Origin: Streptomyces ruber
Lineage (GTDB): Bacteria > Actinomycetota > Actinomycetes > Streptomycetales > Streptomycetaceae
DNA length: 64,000 bases
Reading direction: 5' to 3'
Assembly: GCF_014648075.1 (NCBI RefSeq)
Contig: NZ_BMQK01000001.1
Location: 62,001 to 126,000 of the forward strand
The position numbers and the translations under genes are program-made. Shown in pieces: positions 37,072-46,358 of this stretch. The notes beneath the pieces were generated by a model, which was not told where the DNA came from, searched no databases, and saw nothing but the letters and a program-made list of their open reading frames with translations. How positions within the stretch are numbered: position 1 is the stretch's first letter; the number at the start of each line of letters is the position of its first letter.

Positions 37072-38403
37072 ATGGCTGCGCAGACAGTTGCCACCCCCGC
37101 CGACCCGGGCACCACGGACTCCGCCACCGCCGAGTCCGCCACCGCGAACCCCGGCTCCGTCGACCTCGGTCCCGCCGCAGCGCTCTCCTGTCGCGAGTGC
37201 GGCCACCGCGTCCCGCTCGGCCCGGTCTTCGCCTGCGAGGAGTGCTTCGGGCCGCTTGAGATCGCCTACGACTTCTCCGCGTACGACACCGAGGAACTGC
37301 GCCGGCGCATCGAGTCCGGCCCCGCCAACATCTGGCGCTACGCGCCCCTGCTGCCCGTCCCCGCCGACGTCGCCGACAAGCCGAACCTCAATCCGGGCTG
37401 GACCAAGCTGGTGCAGGCCGACAACCTGGCCCGCGAGCTCGGTGTGACCGGTGGGCTGTATGTGAAGGACGACTCCGGCAACCCGACGCACTCGTTCAAG
37501 GACCGGGTCGTCGCGCAGGCGCTGGAGGCGGCGCGCGCCTTCGGTTTCACCACCCTCTCGTGCTCCTCCACCGGCAACCTCGCCGGTGCGGTCGGCGCGG
37601 CCGCCGCCCGCGCCGGGTTCCGCTCCTGCGTGTTCATCCCGCACGACCTGGAGCAGGGCAAGGTCGTCATGGCCGCCGTCTACGGCGGTGACCTCGTCGG
37701 CATCGAGGGCAACTACGACGACGTCAACCGCTTCTGCTCGGAGCTCATCGGCGACCCGGCGGGCGAGGGCTGGGGCTTCGTCAACGTCAATCTTCGGCCG
37801 TACTACGCCGAGGGCTCCAAGACCCTCGCGTACGAGATCTGCGAGCAACTCGGCTGGCGGCTCCCCGACCAGATCGTGGTCCCGATCGCCTCCGGCTCCC
37901 AGCTCACGAAGATCGACAAGGGTCTGCAGGAACTGATCGAGCTCGGTCTGGTCGAGGACCGGCCGTACAAGATCTTCGGCGCCCAGGCCCGCGGCTGCTC
38001 CCCGGTGTCCACGGCCTTCAAGGACGGCCACGACGTCGTCCGCCCGCAGAAGCCGGACACCATCGCCAAGTCCCTCGCCATCGGCAACCCCGCCGACGGC
38101 CCGTACGTCCTGGACATCGCGCGCCGCACGGGCGGCGCCGTGGAGGACGTCGACGACGCGGAGATCGTGGACGCGATCCGGCTGCTGGCGCGCACCGAGG
38201 GCATCTTCGCCGAGACGGCGGGCGGTGTGACCGTCGGCGTCACCCGCAAGCTGATCGAGAGCGGCCTGCTCGACCCGGCGAAGACGACCGTCGTCCTCAA
38301 CACCGGCGACGGCCTCAAGACGCTGGACGCGGTGGCCGGCACGGGCCTGACCGCGACCATCCGCCCCAGCCTCGACTCCTTCCACGAGGCCGGCCTCGCG
38401 TAG
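37072..38403 (+). CDS. thrC: Threonine synthase-like PLP enzyme, likely homocysteine-forming
   Basis: This 443-residue fold-type II PLP enzyme has an N-terminal zinc ribbon (SCRECGH and CEECFG), the Schiff-base Lys in PTHSFKDRVV, phosphate-binding SSTGNLAGAVGAAA and IASGSQLTKI. Annotation by similarity is threonine synthase, acting on O-phosphohomoserine. However, it is controlled by a SAM-I riboswitch and followed by a ThiS/MoaD carrier. This fits homocysteine synthesis from O-phosphohomoserine with sulfur from the carrier, a route I recall being reported recently for Streptomyces but cannot verify here. The start is ATG 37072, after the AGGAGAAAGG site. Confidence 0.9.
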   Translation: MAAQTVATPADPGTTDSATAESATANPGSVDLGPAAALSCRECGHRVPLGPVFACEECFGPLEIAYDFSAYDTEELRRRIESGPANIWRYAPLLPVPADVADKPNLNPGWTKLVQADNLARELGVTGGLYVKDDSGNPTHSFKDRVVAQALEAARAFGFTTLSCSSTGNLAGAVGAAAARAGFRSCVFIPHDLEQGKVVMAAVYGGDLVGIEGNYDDVNRFCSELIGDPAGEGWGFVNVNLRPYYAEGSKTLAYEICEQLGWRLPDQIVVPIASGSQLTKIDKGLQELIELGLVEDRPYKIFGAQARGCSPVSTAFKDGHDVVRPQKPDTIAKSLAIGNPADGPYVLDIARRTGGAVEDVDDAEIVDAIRLLARTEGIFAETAGGVTVGVTRKLIESGLLDPAKTTVVLNTGDGLKTLDAVAGTGLTATIRPSLDSFHEAGLA

Positions 38404-38456
38404 CCGTTCCGCACGGCCGTCCCCCCTCGTACAGCCAGCCCCAGGAGGTACCACCC

Positions 38457-38732
38457 ATGAGCGTCACCGTCCGCATCCCGACGATCCTGCGCACCTACAC
38501 CGGCGGCCAGGCGGAGGTCGGCGCCGAGGGCGCGACGCTCGCCGAGGTCCTCGCCGACCTGGAGAAGAACCACCCGGGCATCGGCGCCCGCGTCCTGGAC
38601 GACCAGGGCAAACTGCGCCGGTTCGTGAACGTGTACGTCAACGACGACGACGTCCGTTTCGAGAAGGGTCTGGAGACGGCGACCCCCGACGGCGCGGGCG
38701 TCTCGATCATCCCGGCCGTCGCGGGTGGCTGA
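38457..38732 (+). CDS. ThiS/MoaD-family sulfur-carrier protein
   Basis: This 91-residue ubiquitin-fold protein ends in the functional diglycine (SIIPAVAGG), which is adenylated and thiocarboxylated to carry sulfur. Family marks are RIPTILRTYTGGQ, FVNVYVNDDDVRF and the late hydrophobic strand. A perfect AGGAGGT lies seven bases before the ATG. It is 53 bases after the ThrC-like gene in the same riboswitch operon, so it is probably the sulfur donor for that enzyme rather than a molybdopterin or thiamine subunit. Confidence 0.92.
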   Translation: MSVTVRIPTILRTYTGGQAEVGAEGATLAEVLADLEKNHPGIGARVLDDQGKLRRFVNVYVNDDDVRFEKGLETATPDGAGVSIIPAVAGG

Positions 38733-38772
38733 TTAGCACCTCCGGTGGCTTCCCTTACCGCCAGTCTCTTTG

Positions 38773-38807
38773 ATTGCCCCCTCCGTGAGAGAAACGGAGG
38801 GGGCAAT
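38773..38807 (+). terminator. Terminator of the riboswitch operon
   Basis: A perfect 14-bp stem (38773-38786 with 38794-38807) with the loop GAGAGAA starts 40 bases after the sulfur-carrier stop. Confidence 0.85.
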
Positions 38808-39174
38808 TCAACATGGTTGAGCGCGGTACAGTTGGGGAACCCGGTTCGTTTCTCACATGAGATGCGGAGTCGGCGCATATGAGTTCCCCGGTTCGGGTCC
38901 GACGCGATGTAGCCAAAGTGTGCAGGGCTTTTGCGTCTTTTGTTCCCTTTGTCAGGTCCGACTTGCCCTGAAATCAGGGTAATTCTCCCTACATTACCGA
39001 CCGCCGGTGTCCAGAATTCTCGTCCGATTGACCTGTTGCAGACGGCAGTTGGGCAGATACATTCAGCCGCGGTCGACGCGTTCCGGCGCACACCCCCAAC
39101 CGTTGGGGGGTGAGGTCTGACCCGGATCCGCGAAGTGTGGATCTGCGCAAGGGCCAGTAATAGGGGAGTTAGGC
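38808..39174. other. Promoter and long leader region of the cold-shock gene
   Basis: This 367-base, relatively AT-rich stretch precedes the cold-shock gene. It contains a TTGACC -35-like hexamer (39028-39033), a hairpin of CACCCCCAAC with GTTGGGGGGTG (39091-39112), and a GGGGAG ribosome site close to the ATG. No coding bias is seen. A structured 5' leader, as in many cold-shock mRNAs, is likely. Confidence 0.5.
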
Positions 39175-39378
39175 ATGGCTCAGGGCACCGTCAAGTGGTT
39201 CAACGCGGAGAAGGGGTACGGCTTCATCGCGGTCGACGGTGGTGCGGATGTTTTCGTCCACTACAGCGCGATCCAGATGGACGGCTACCGCACTCTGGAA
39301 GAGGGGCAGCGGGTCGAGTTCGAGATCTCGCAGGGCCAGAAGGGGCCGCAGGCGGACATGGTCCGCGTGGCCGTCTGA
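39175..39378 (+). CDS. csp: Cold-shock protein (CspA family)
   Basis: This 67-residue single cold-shock domain has RNP1 KGYGFIAV and RNP2 VFVHYSAI preceded by GTVKWFNAE. It is an RNA chaperone that melts mRNA structure. Tyr replaces Phe in RNP1, as in other Streptomyces copies. It lies between the riboswitch operon and groEL2, with its own strong terminator. Confidence 0.95.
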   Translation: MAQGTVKWFNAEKGYGFIAVDGGADVFVHYSAIQMDGYRTLEEGQRVEFEISQGQKGPQADMVRVAV

Positions 39379-39433
39379 AGCGCGCCGACCGCATCGTAGC
39401 GACGTCCTCGCCTGGGCGTTCTGCGTTCGTCTT

Positions 39434-39478
39434 CGAAGGGCTCGTGTCCCAGGGTGCCCCTGGGACACGAGCCCTTCG
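39434..39478 (+). terminator. Long hairpin terminator after csp
   Basis: A perfect 21-bp stem (39434-39454 with 39458-39478) with a three-base TGC loop sits 55 bases after the csp stop and isolates it from the heat-shock promoter of groEL2. Confidence 0.88.
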
Positions 39479-39536
39479 CCTTGCCCGGGTGGAGGGCTCC
39501 CGCGGGGGGCGCAGGCCCTCCGCTTCGCGGGCGCGT

Positions 39537-39563
39537 CTTGCACTCTCATGGGTCGAGTGCTAA
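39537..39563 (+). promoter_or_regulatory. CIRCE element 1 (HrcA operator)
   Basis: CTTGCACTC-N9-GAGTGCTAA: the right half is perfect and the left half matches seven of nine bases of TTAGCACTC. HrcA repressor binds CIRCE upstream of groE genes. Confidence 0.8.
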
Positions 39564-39571
39564 TCATTGCG

Positions 39572-39598
39572 TTAGCACTCTGAAGGTGAGAGTGACAA
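39572..39598 (+). promoter_or_regulatory. CIRCE element 2 (HrcA operator)
   Basis: TTAGCACTC-N9-GAGTGACAA: the left half is perfect and the right half matches seven of nine. It follows element 1 by eight bases, so the groEL2 promoter carries two tandem CIRCEs. Confidence 0.85.
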
Positions 39599-39617
39599 CG
39601 AAGGACCGGGTCGGTGA

Positions 39618-41348
<1,731 letters not shown>

Positions 41349-41390
41349 GCCTGATCTTCCGATCCAGGCTCGGACCCGGTCCGTAGGTAC

Positions 41391-41428
41391 CGAGGGCGGC
41401 ATCCCCCGAACGGGGGGTGCCGCCCTCG
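41391..41428 (+). terminator. groEL2 terminator
   Basis: A 17-bp stem (41391-41407 with 41412-41428, one G-T pair) with the loop GAAC lies 42 bases after the groEL2 stop. Confidence 0.85.
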
Positions 41429-41439
41429 GGCGTTCCCGG

Positions 41440-41478
41440 GGCCGGGGGCCGGGGGCCGGGGGCCGGGGGCCGGGGGCC
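41440..41478. repeat. Tandem 7-bp GGCCGGG units
   Basis: Five to six copies of a GGCCGGG heptamer directly follow the groEL2 terminator. Loosely related GGGTTACGGGCTGC repeats follow to about 41515. No gene is present here. Confidence 0.8.
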
Positions 41479-41643
41479 ACGGGTTACGGGCTGCGGGTCA
41501 CGGGCTGCGCGCCGCGCCGGTGTGGCCGGGATCACGTCCGGTCGTGGAGGCGGGCGGAATGGCCGTGCGGTCCGGCGGGTTGACCCGTGCAGTACGTCCC
41601 ATGCATGTGCACATACCTACCGGTATCCCCCGAGGAGCACCAC

Positions 41644-42774
41644 GTGACCGTCACTGCCCCCGACACCGCCTCCCGCGCAGCGGACATCCTCTCCCGGCCC
41701 GCCCGGATCAACGGCCTGACCGTTCCCAACCGCATCGCGATGGCCCCGATGACCCGCATGTTCTCCCCCGGCGGCATCCCCGGCGAGGACGTGGTGTCGT
41801 ACTACTCCCGCCGGGCCGCCGCCGGTGTCGGCCTGATCGTCACCGAGGGCACCTACGTCGGCCACGAGTCGGCCGGGCAGAGCGACAGCGTGCCGCGTTT
41901 CCACGGCGAGGAGCAGCTCGCGGGCTGGGCGAAGGTCGCGGAGGCCGTGCACGCGGCGGGCGGGACGATCGTGCCGCAGCTGTGGCACATCGGCATGGTG
42001 CGGCAGGCGGGCGAGCCGCCGTTCCCGGACGCCCCGGCGATGGGCCCCTCCGGGCTGCGCACCGACGGCACCGAGGGCACCGGCAGGGCCATGACGCAGG
42101 CCGACATCGACGACGTCGTCGCGGCGTTCGCCAAGGCGGCGGCGGACGCCGAGCGCATCGGCTTCGACGGTGTCGAGCTGCACGGCGCGCACGGCTACCT
42201 GATCGACCAGTTCCTGTGGGAGGGCACCAACCGCCGCACCGACGCCTACGGCGGTGACCTGGTGGCCCGTACGAAGTTCGCGGCGGAGATCGTCGCGGCC
42301 GTGCGCGCGGCGGTGTCCCCGTCCTTTCCGATCATCTTCCGCTACTCGCAGTGGAAGCAGGACGCGTACCAGGCCCGGCTCGCCGAGACCCCCGAGGAGC
42401 TGGAGGCCCTGCTCACCCCGCTGGCGGCGGCGGGCGTCGACGCCTTCCACGCCTCCACGCGCCGCTACTGGGTCCCGGAGTTCGACGGCTCGGACCTCAA
42501 CCTCGCGGGCTGGACGAAGAAGCTCACCGGCAGGACCGCCATCACGGTCGGCTCGGTCGGCCTGGACGAGGACTTCATGAAGGCCTTCCAGGGCGAGAGC
42601 GCCGGGGCCCGGAGCATCGACGACCTGCTGGACCGGCTGGAGGCCGACGAGTTCGACCTCGTCGCCGTCGGCCGCGCCGTCCTGCAGGACCCGCAGTGGG
42701 CGGCCAAGGTCCTCTCCGGCCGCTTCGACGAGCTGGAGGCGTACGACGCGGCCTCGCTGCGGAAGCTCACCTGA
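41644..42774 (+). CDS. NADH:flavin oxidoreductase / Old Yellow Enzyme family
   Basis: This 376-residue FMN TIM-barrel reduces activated alkenes. It has VPNRIAMAPMTRMFSPGG at the FMN strand, VTEGTYVGHESAG, PQLWHIGMVRQ, FAKAAADAERIGFDGVELHG followed by AHGYLIDQFL, RTDAYGG, and LVAVGRAVLQDPQW. It starts at GTG 41644. A dyad ATACC-TACC-GGTAT lies at about 41610-41625 in the leader and could be an operator. No regulator gene is adjacent. Confidence 0.92.
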   Translation: MTVTAPDTASRAADILSRPARINGLTVPNRIAMAPMTRMFSPGGIPGEDVVSYYSRRAAAGVGLIVTEGTYVGHESAGQSDSVPRFHGEEQLAGWAKVAEAVHAAGGTIVPQLWHIGMVRQAGEPPFPDAPAMGPSGLRTDGTEGTGRAMTQADIDDVVAAFAKAAADAERIGFDGVELHGAHGYLIDQFLWEGTNRRTDAYGGDLVARTKFAAEIVAAVRAAVSPSFPIIFRYSQWKQDAYQARLAETPEELEALLTPLAAAGVDAFHASTRRYWVPEFDGSDLNLAGWTKKLTGRTAITVGSVGLDEDFMKAFQGESAGARSIDDLLDRLEADEFDLVAVGRAVLQDPQWAAKVLSGRFDELEAYDAASLRKLT

Positions 42775-42804
42775 GCATCCCTCCCGCACCGCCGCCCCCG
42801 CCCG

Positions 42805-43389
42805 CTACGGGTTCCCCAGCGGTTCCGTGTCGCTCCGCAGCGGCTCGCCCCATATCCGCAGCACCTCGTAGTCCGTGAACTCGTGGACCAGGCGGTACGC
42901 CGTGGCCGGACGCGGGCCGCGGCGCTGGGCGGCGAGGTAGAGCTCGGCCTCGCGGCGGTCGCGCCGCGGGGTGCCGCACAGCTCCCACACCTGGCCGTTC
43001 CACGCCTCCGGGAGCCAGCGCTGCTGGGGCTGGGGGCGGTCGCCCCGTACGCCGTAGCGCGACGGGGCGGGCCCGGCGGCGGAGGCCGGGGCGGAGCGCG
43101 GCGGCCCGTACGCGCCGTTGAGCTCCGCCCGGCGGGCGGTGCGGCGGCGGGTCTCGCAGAGCAGGCAGCGGTCCGGGGCGTCCTCGTCCACCGGACCGTT
43201 CGGATGCTCGGCGCAGCGCGTGGCGGGGGCCGCGGTGGTGACCGTCTCGTCCAGCAGGTCGAGGGCGCGCTTCAGATCGGCCTTGTACTCGTGCAGCCGG
43301 GCGTCCGGCGTCTCGGTGGTCAGTTCCTCGCCGTGCTCGCCGAGAAGGCGCAGAGCGCGGCCGAGAGCGGTGAGCTGGGCGTGGTTCAC
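42805..43389 (-). CDS. Hypothetical protein with CxxC and basic middle region
   Basis: This 194-residue protein has a helical N-terminus (LTALGRALRLLGEHGEELT), a zinc-like pair of Cys (CAEHPNG and CLLCETRRR) at about residues 60-85, and a C-terminal region beginning RWLPEAWNGQVWELCGTP. GTG 43389 has a GGAAAGGGA site. I recognise no domain. It is convergent with the OYE gene. Confidence 0.7.
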   Translation of the reverse strand: MNHAQLTALGRALRLLGEHGEELTTETPDARLHEYKADLKRALDLLDETVTTAAPATRCAEHPNGPVDEDAPDRCLLCETRRRTARRAELNGAYGPPRSAPASAAGPAPSRYGVRGDRPQPQQRWLPEAWNGQVWELCGTPRRDRREAELYLAAQRRGPRPATAYRLVHEFTDYEVLRIWGEPLRSDTEPLGNP

Positions 43390-43513
43390 GGCGTGCGGTC
43401 CCTTTCCCTTTCCGTCTTCCTGCCTGTCTCCATGGTCCGTCCTCCTGCGTCCACCGTCGCACACGCCACTGACAGACACCGGGCCCCGGCCCCGCCGCCC
43501 CGGCCCCGCCCCG

Positions 43514-44497
43514 TCAGCCGGTCGCCGTCGCCCGCAGCGCCGCGCGCAGGTGGCCGTCGCTCTCCCGGAGGAGGCGGGTCGCCGTGGGGCCGTCGACCTC
43601 GCCGAGGATCATGAGGATCGCGTTCTTCACCTCGCCATCCGTCGCGGCCAGCGCGTCCTCGATCTCCTTGTCGGCCGCGCCGGTCGCCAGGGACACGATG
43701 CGCCGGGAGCGGGCGCGCAGTTTCTCGTTCGAGGCGCGGACGTCGACCATCAGGTTCCCGTACGTCTTGCCCAGGCGGATCATCGTGATCGTCGAGAGCA
43801 TGTTGAGGACCAGCTTCTGGGCCGTGCCCGCCTTCAGCCGGGTGGAGCCGGTGAGCAGTTCGGGCCCCACGACCACCTCGATGCCGTGGTCGGCGGCGGC
43901 CGCGAGCGCGCTGTCCGCGTTGCAGGCGAGGCCCACCGTCAGGGCGCCCCGCGCGCGGGCGTGCTCCACCGCGCCGATCGCGTACGGGGTGCGCCCGGAG
44001 GCCGAGACGCCGACCACCGTGTCGTCGGCGGTCAGCGCGAGGGCGTCGAGGTCCCCGGCCGCCAGCTCCCTGGAGTCCTCCGCGCCCTCCACCGAGGTGA
44101 TCACCGCGTCCCGCCCGCCCGCGATCACGCCGACGACCTGCTCCGGGTCGGTGTTGAACGTCGGCGGGCACTCGGAGGCGTCCAGCACGCCGAGGCGCCC
44201 CGCGGTGCCCGCACCCGCGTAGATCAGCCGGCCGCCCCGCGACATGCGCGCGGCGATCGCGTCGATCGCGGCGGCGATCCGCGGGAGCTGCGTGGCGACG
44301 GCGGGCGGCACGGTGGCGTCCTCGCCGTTCATGATCTCCGCGATCTCCAGCGTGGGCAGCCGGTCGATCTCGGAGAGCTCGGGGCGGAAGGCTTCGGTGG
44401 TCATGCTCTCCAACTCGGCCTGGAGGGCGCGGTAGTGGGGGCCCGGCCCGGCGGGCTCCGGGGCGGAGGCGTCGGTGGCGTCGGCGCTCGAGGTCAT
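43514..44497 (-). CDS. murQ: N-acetylmuramic acid 6-phosphate etherase
   Basis: This 327-residue SIS-domain enzyme cleaves the lactyl ether of MurNAc-6-P to GlcNAc-6-P during cell-wall recycling. YAGAGTAGRLGVLDASECPP is the sugar-phosphate site, SVEGAEDSR carries the catalytic Glu, and VVGVSASGRTPY, LTGSTRLKAGTAQK and VDVRASNEKL complete the MurQ signature. The product feeds NagA in this window. Its presumed RpiR regulator lies upstream on the same strand. Confidence 0.95.
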   Translation of the reverse strand: MTSSADATDASAPEPAGPGPHYRALQAELESMTTEAFRPELSEIDRLPTLEIAEIMNGEDATVPPAVATQLPRIAAAIDAIAARMSRGGRLIYAGAGTAGRLGVLDASECPPTFNTDPEQVVGVIAGGRDAVITSVEGAEDSRELAAGDLDALALTADDTVVGVSASGRTPYAIGAVEHARARGALTVGLACNADSALAAAADHGIEVVVGPELLTGSTRLKAGTAQKLVLNMLSTITMIRLGKTYGNLMVDVRASNEKLRARSRRIVSLATGAADKEIEDALAATDGEVKNAILMILGEVDGPTATRLLRESDGHLRAALRATATG

Positions 44498-44525
44498 GTG
44501 CGGGTCTTCCTCCGGTGCGGGTGCG

Positions 44526-44582
44526 TGTCGTGCGAGTCGTGCGTGTTGATGTCGTGCGTGTCGCGCGTGTCGTGCGTGTGCG
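44526..44582. repeat. GTCGTGCGT-type tandem repeats upstream of murQ
   Basis: Six imperfect 9-bp copies of GTCGTGCGT run just upstream of the murQ start, between murQ and its regulator. Confidence 0.7.
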
Positions 44583-44709
44583 GGAAGGGGCTGGTGGGGG
44601 AGGAGAGGCGGGTGACACGCGTACGCCGGGGCCGCGGCCGGACACGCGGACCGCACCCGTCCCCGTCCGCCCGGTCACCGTTTCCCGCGCACCCCCACCC
44701 GGCGCCGTC

Positions 44710-45627
44710 CTACCGTGAGGTGCTCCGGTGGCGGTGGGCCAGTGCCTCGTACGACGCCGACAGGGCCGGTGCCGCCGTCTCGTACGTCCGCTGTGCCACC
44801 CCGATGAACAGGCAGTCCACGACGAGCAGCTGACTGGTCCGGGACGACATCGCCGCCGGGCGCAGCTCGCTCTCGCGGGCCGTCGAGGTGGTCAGGATGT
44901 GGTCGGCGTACTGGGCCACGGGGCCGTCCGGACGGCCGGTGACCGCGATCGTCGTCGCGCCGTGGTCGAACGCGACCCGCAGCGGCTCGATGACGTCCCC
45001 GGTGGAGCCGGAGTGCGTGATCGCGACCGCCACGTCCTTGGCGCGCAGCTGCACGGCGTTGGTCACCGCGAGGTGCGGGTCGCTGTGCGCGTGGGCTATG
45101 AGCCCTATGCGCAGCAGCTTCTGCGTGAGGTCCTGGGCGACGAGTCCGGACGCCCCGACGCCGTACACGTCGACGCGCCGGGCCGCCGCCAGCGAGGCGA
45201 CCGCCGCGCCGAGCTGCACGGTGTCGAGTCCGGCCGCGGTGTCGGCGAGGGTCTGCTGCTCGTCGTACGCGAGCTTCGCCACCACGTCGGCCAGGGGGTC
45301 GTCGACGGCTATGTCGGCGGTGACGGCGGGCGCCCGGCCCGACTGCTGCTGGGCGGCGAGCCCGGCGAGCGCGAGGCGCAGGTCCCGGTAACCGGGGTAG
45401 CCGAGGAGGCGGGCGGTGCGCACGACCGTCGCCTCGCTGGTGCCGGTGAGCTCGGCGAGCCCGGTGACGGTGAGCGCCGCACAGCCCGCCGGGTCCGCGG
45501 CGACGGCCTCGGCGACCCGCTGCATGGATCTGGTCATCGAGGGGGCCAGGGTGCGTACCTTGGCCGCGAGGGCGGCGGGAGCGGGCGGCGTCCCCTTGGC
45601 GAAAGTTTCCTTCACCTCGTTGCTCAC
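44710..45627 (-). CDS. RpiR/MurR-family transcriptional regulator
   Basis: This 305-residue protein has an N-terminal HTH_6 domain (LTVTGLAELTGTSEATVVRT, then ARLLGYPGYRDLRLALA) and a C-terminal SIS sugar-phosphate-binding domain (VYGVGASGLVAQDLTQKL, AITHSGSTGDVIEPLR, AVTGRPDGPVAQYAD). It is most likely the MurNAc-6-P-responsive regulator of murQ, located 212 bases upstream on the same strand. It starts at GTG 45627. Confidence 0.92.
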   Translation of the reverse strand: MSNEVKETFAKGTPPAPAALAAKVRTLAPSMTRSMQRVAEAVAADPAGCAALTVTGLAELTGTSEATVVRTARLLGYPGYRDLRLALAGLAAQQQSGRAPAVTADIAVDDPLADVVAKLAYDEQQTLADTAAGLDTVQLGAAVASLAAARRVDVYGVGASGLVAQDLTQKLLRIGLIAHAHSDPHLAVTNAVQLRAKDVAVAITHSGSTGDVIEPLRVAFDHGATTIAVTGRPDGPVAQYADHILTTSTARESELRPAAMSSRTSQLLVVDCLFIGVAQRTYETAAPALSASYEALAHRHRSTSR

Positions 45628-45684
45628 ACGGTGGAAGGTATTTTCGGTTCCGCCGTGGGGTCAAGGGTCGCGCACAATGGATGC

Positions 45685-46068
45685 ATGAACACCATCAGTC
45701 CCCTGGAGCAGGCGCTGCACGCGGCTCGTGCGCTGGTCCTCGCCGATCTCGTGGCGGGCGATGTCGCCGAGGCGGACGTGGTCTCGCTCGTGGAGGACTC
45801 GATCGTCCAGCGCCGCTGGTGGGTCGAGCAGTGGCCGGACGGCGCGGACTACGTGGCCGGGCTCGTCGCCCAGGACGTCCAGGACGCCCTGCTGGAGCGG
45901 TACGGGCGGTGGCCCCTGTGCCCGGCCTGCGGCTCCGGCGACCCGCACGCCCTCGACATCGAGCCGGAACTGGGCCCCGACCCGCACTGGGTCTGCCACA
46001 AGGCGGGCGTGAAGGTCGCCGCGGTGGGGGACCTGGCGTCGGCGACGGGCGGGGCGCCCTCTTCGTGA
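45685..46068 (+). CDS. Conserved hypothetical protein with zinc-ribbon-like motif
   Basis: This 127-residue protein has a helical N-terminus (EQALHAARALVLADLVAGDV, QRRWWVEQWPDGADYVAGLV) and a C-terminal CPACGSGDPHALDIE...WVC segment that could bind a metal. No named family was recognised. It overlaps the DUF4031 gene by four bases (GTGA), indicating coupling, and is divergent from the RpiR gene. Confidence 0.75.
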   Translation: MNTISPLEQALHAARALVLADLVAGDVAEADVVSLVEDSIVQRRWWVEQWPDGADYVAGLVAQDVQDALLERYGRWPLCPACGSGDPHALDIEPELGPDPHWVCHKAGVKVAAVGDLASATGGAPSS

Positions 46069-46358
46069 CCGTCTACATCGACCCGCCCACCTGGCCCGGA
46101 CACGGCCGCATGTGGTCCCACCTCGTCAGCGACGTCTCGTACGACGAACTGCACGCCTTCGCCCGGACGTTGGGCATTCCCGAGCGCGGTTTCGAGCGGG
46201 ACCACTACGACCTCCCGGCCCACCGGTACGCGGACGCCGTGCGCGCGGGGGCCGTCGAGGTGGGCTGCAAGGAGCTGCTGCGCAGGCTCACCGCGGCGGG
46301 GCTGCGCCGTCCCAAGCACCGCGGTCGCCGCGGGCACCGCGAGGTCGGCGCCGGCTAG
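46065..46358 (+). CDS. DUF4031 domain protein
   Basis: This 97-residue protein starts TVYIDPPTWPGHGRMWSHLV and includes ERDHYDLPAHRYADAV, which match the small DUF4031 family of unknown function. It has a basic C-terminal tail (RPKHRGRRGHREVG). GTG 46065 overlaps the previous stop. Its own stop overlaps the stop of the convergent GNAT fusion gene. Confidence 0.85.
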   Translation: MTVYIDPPTWPGHGRMWSHLVSDVSYDELHAFARTLGIPERGFERDHYDLPAHRYADAVRAGAVEVGCKELLRRLTAAGLRRPKHRGRRGHREVGAG

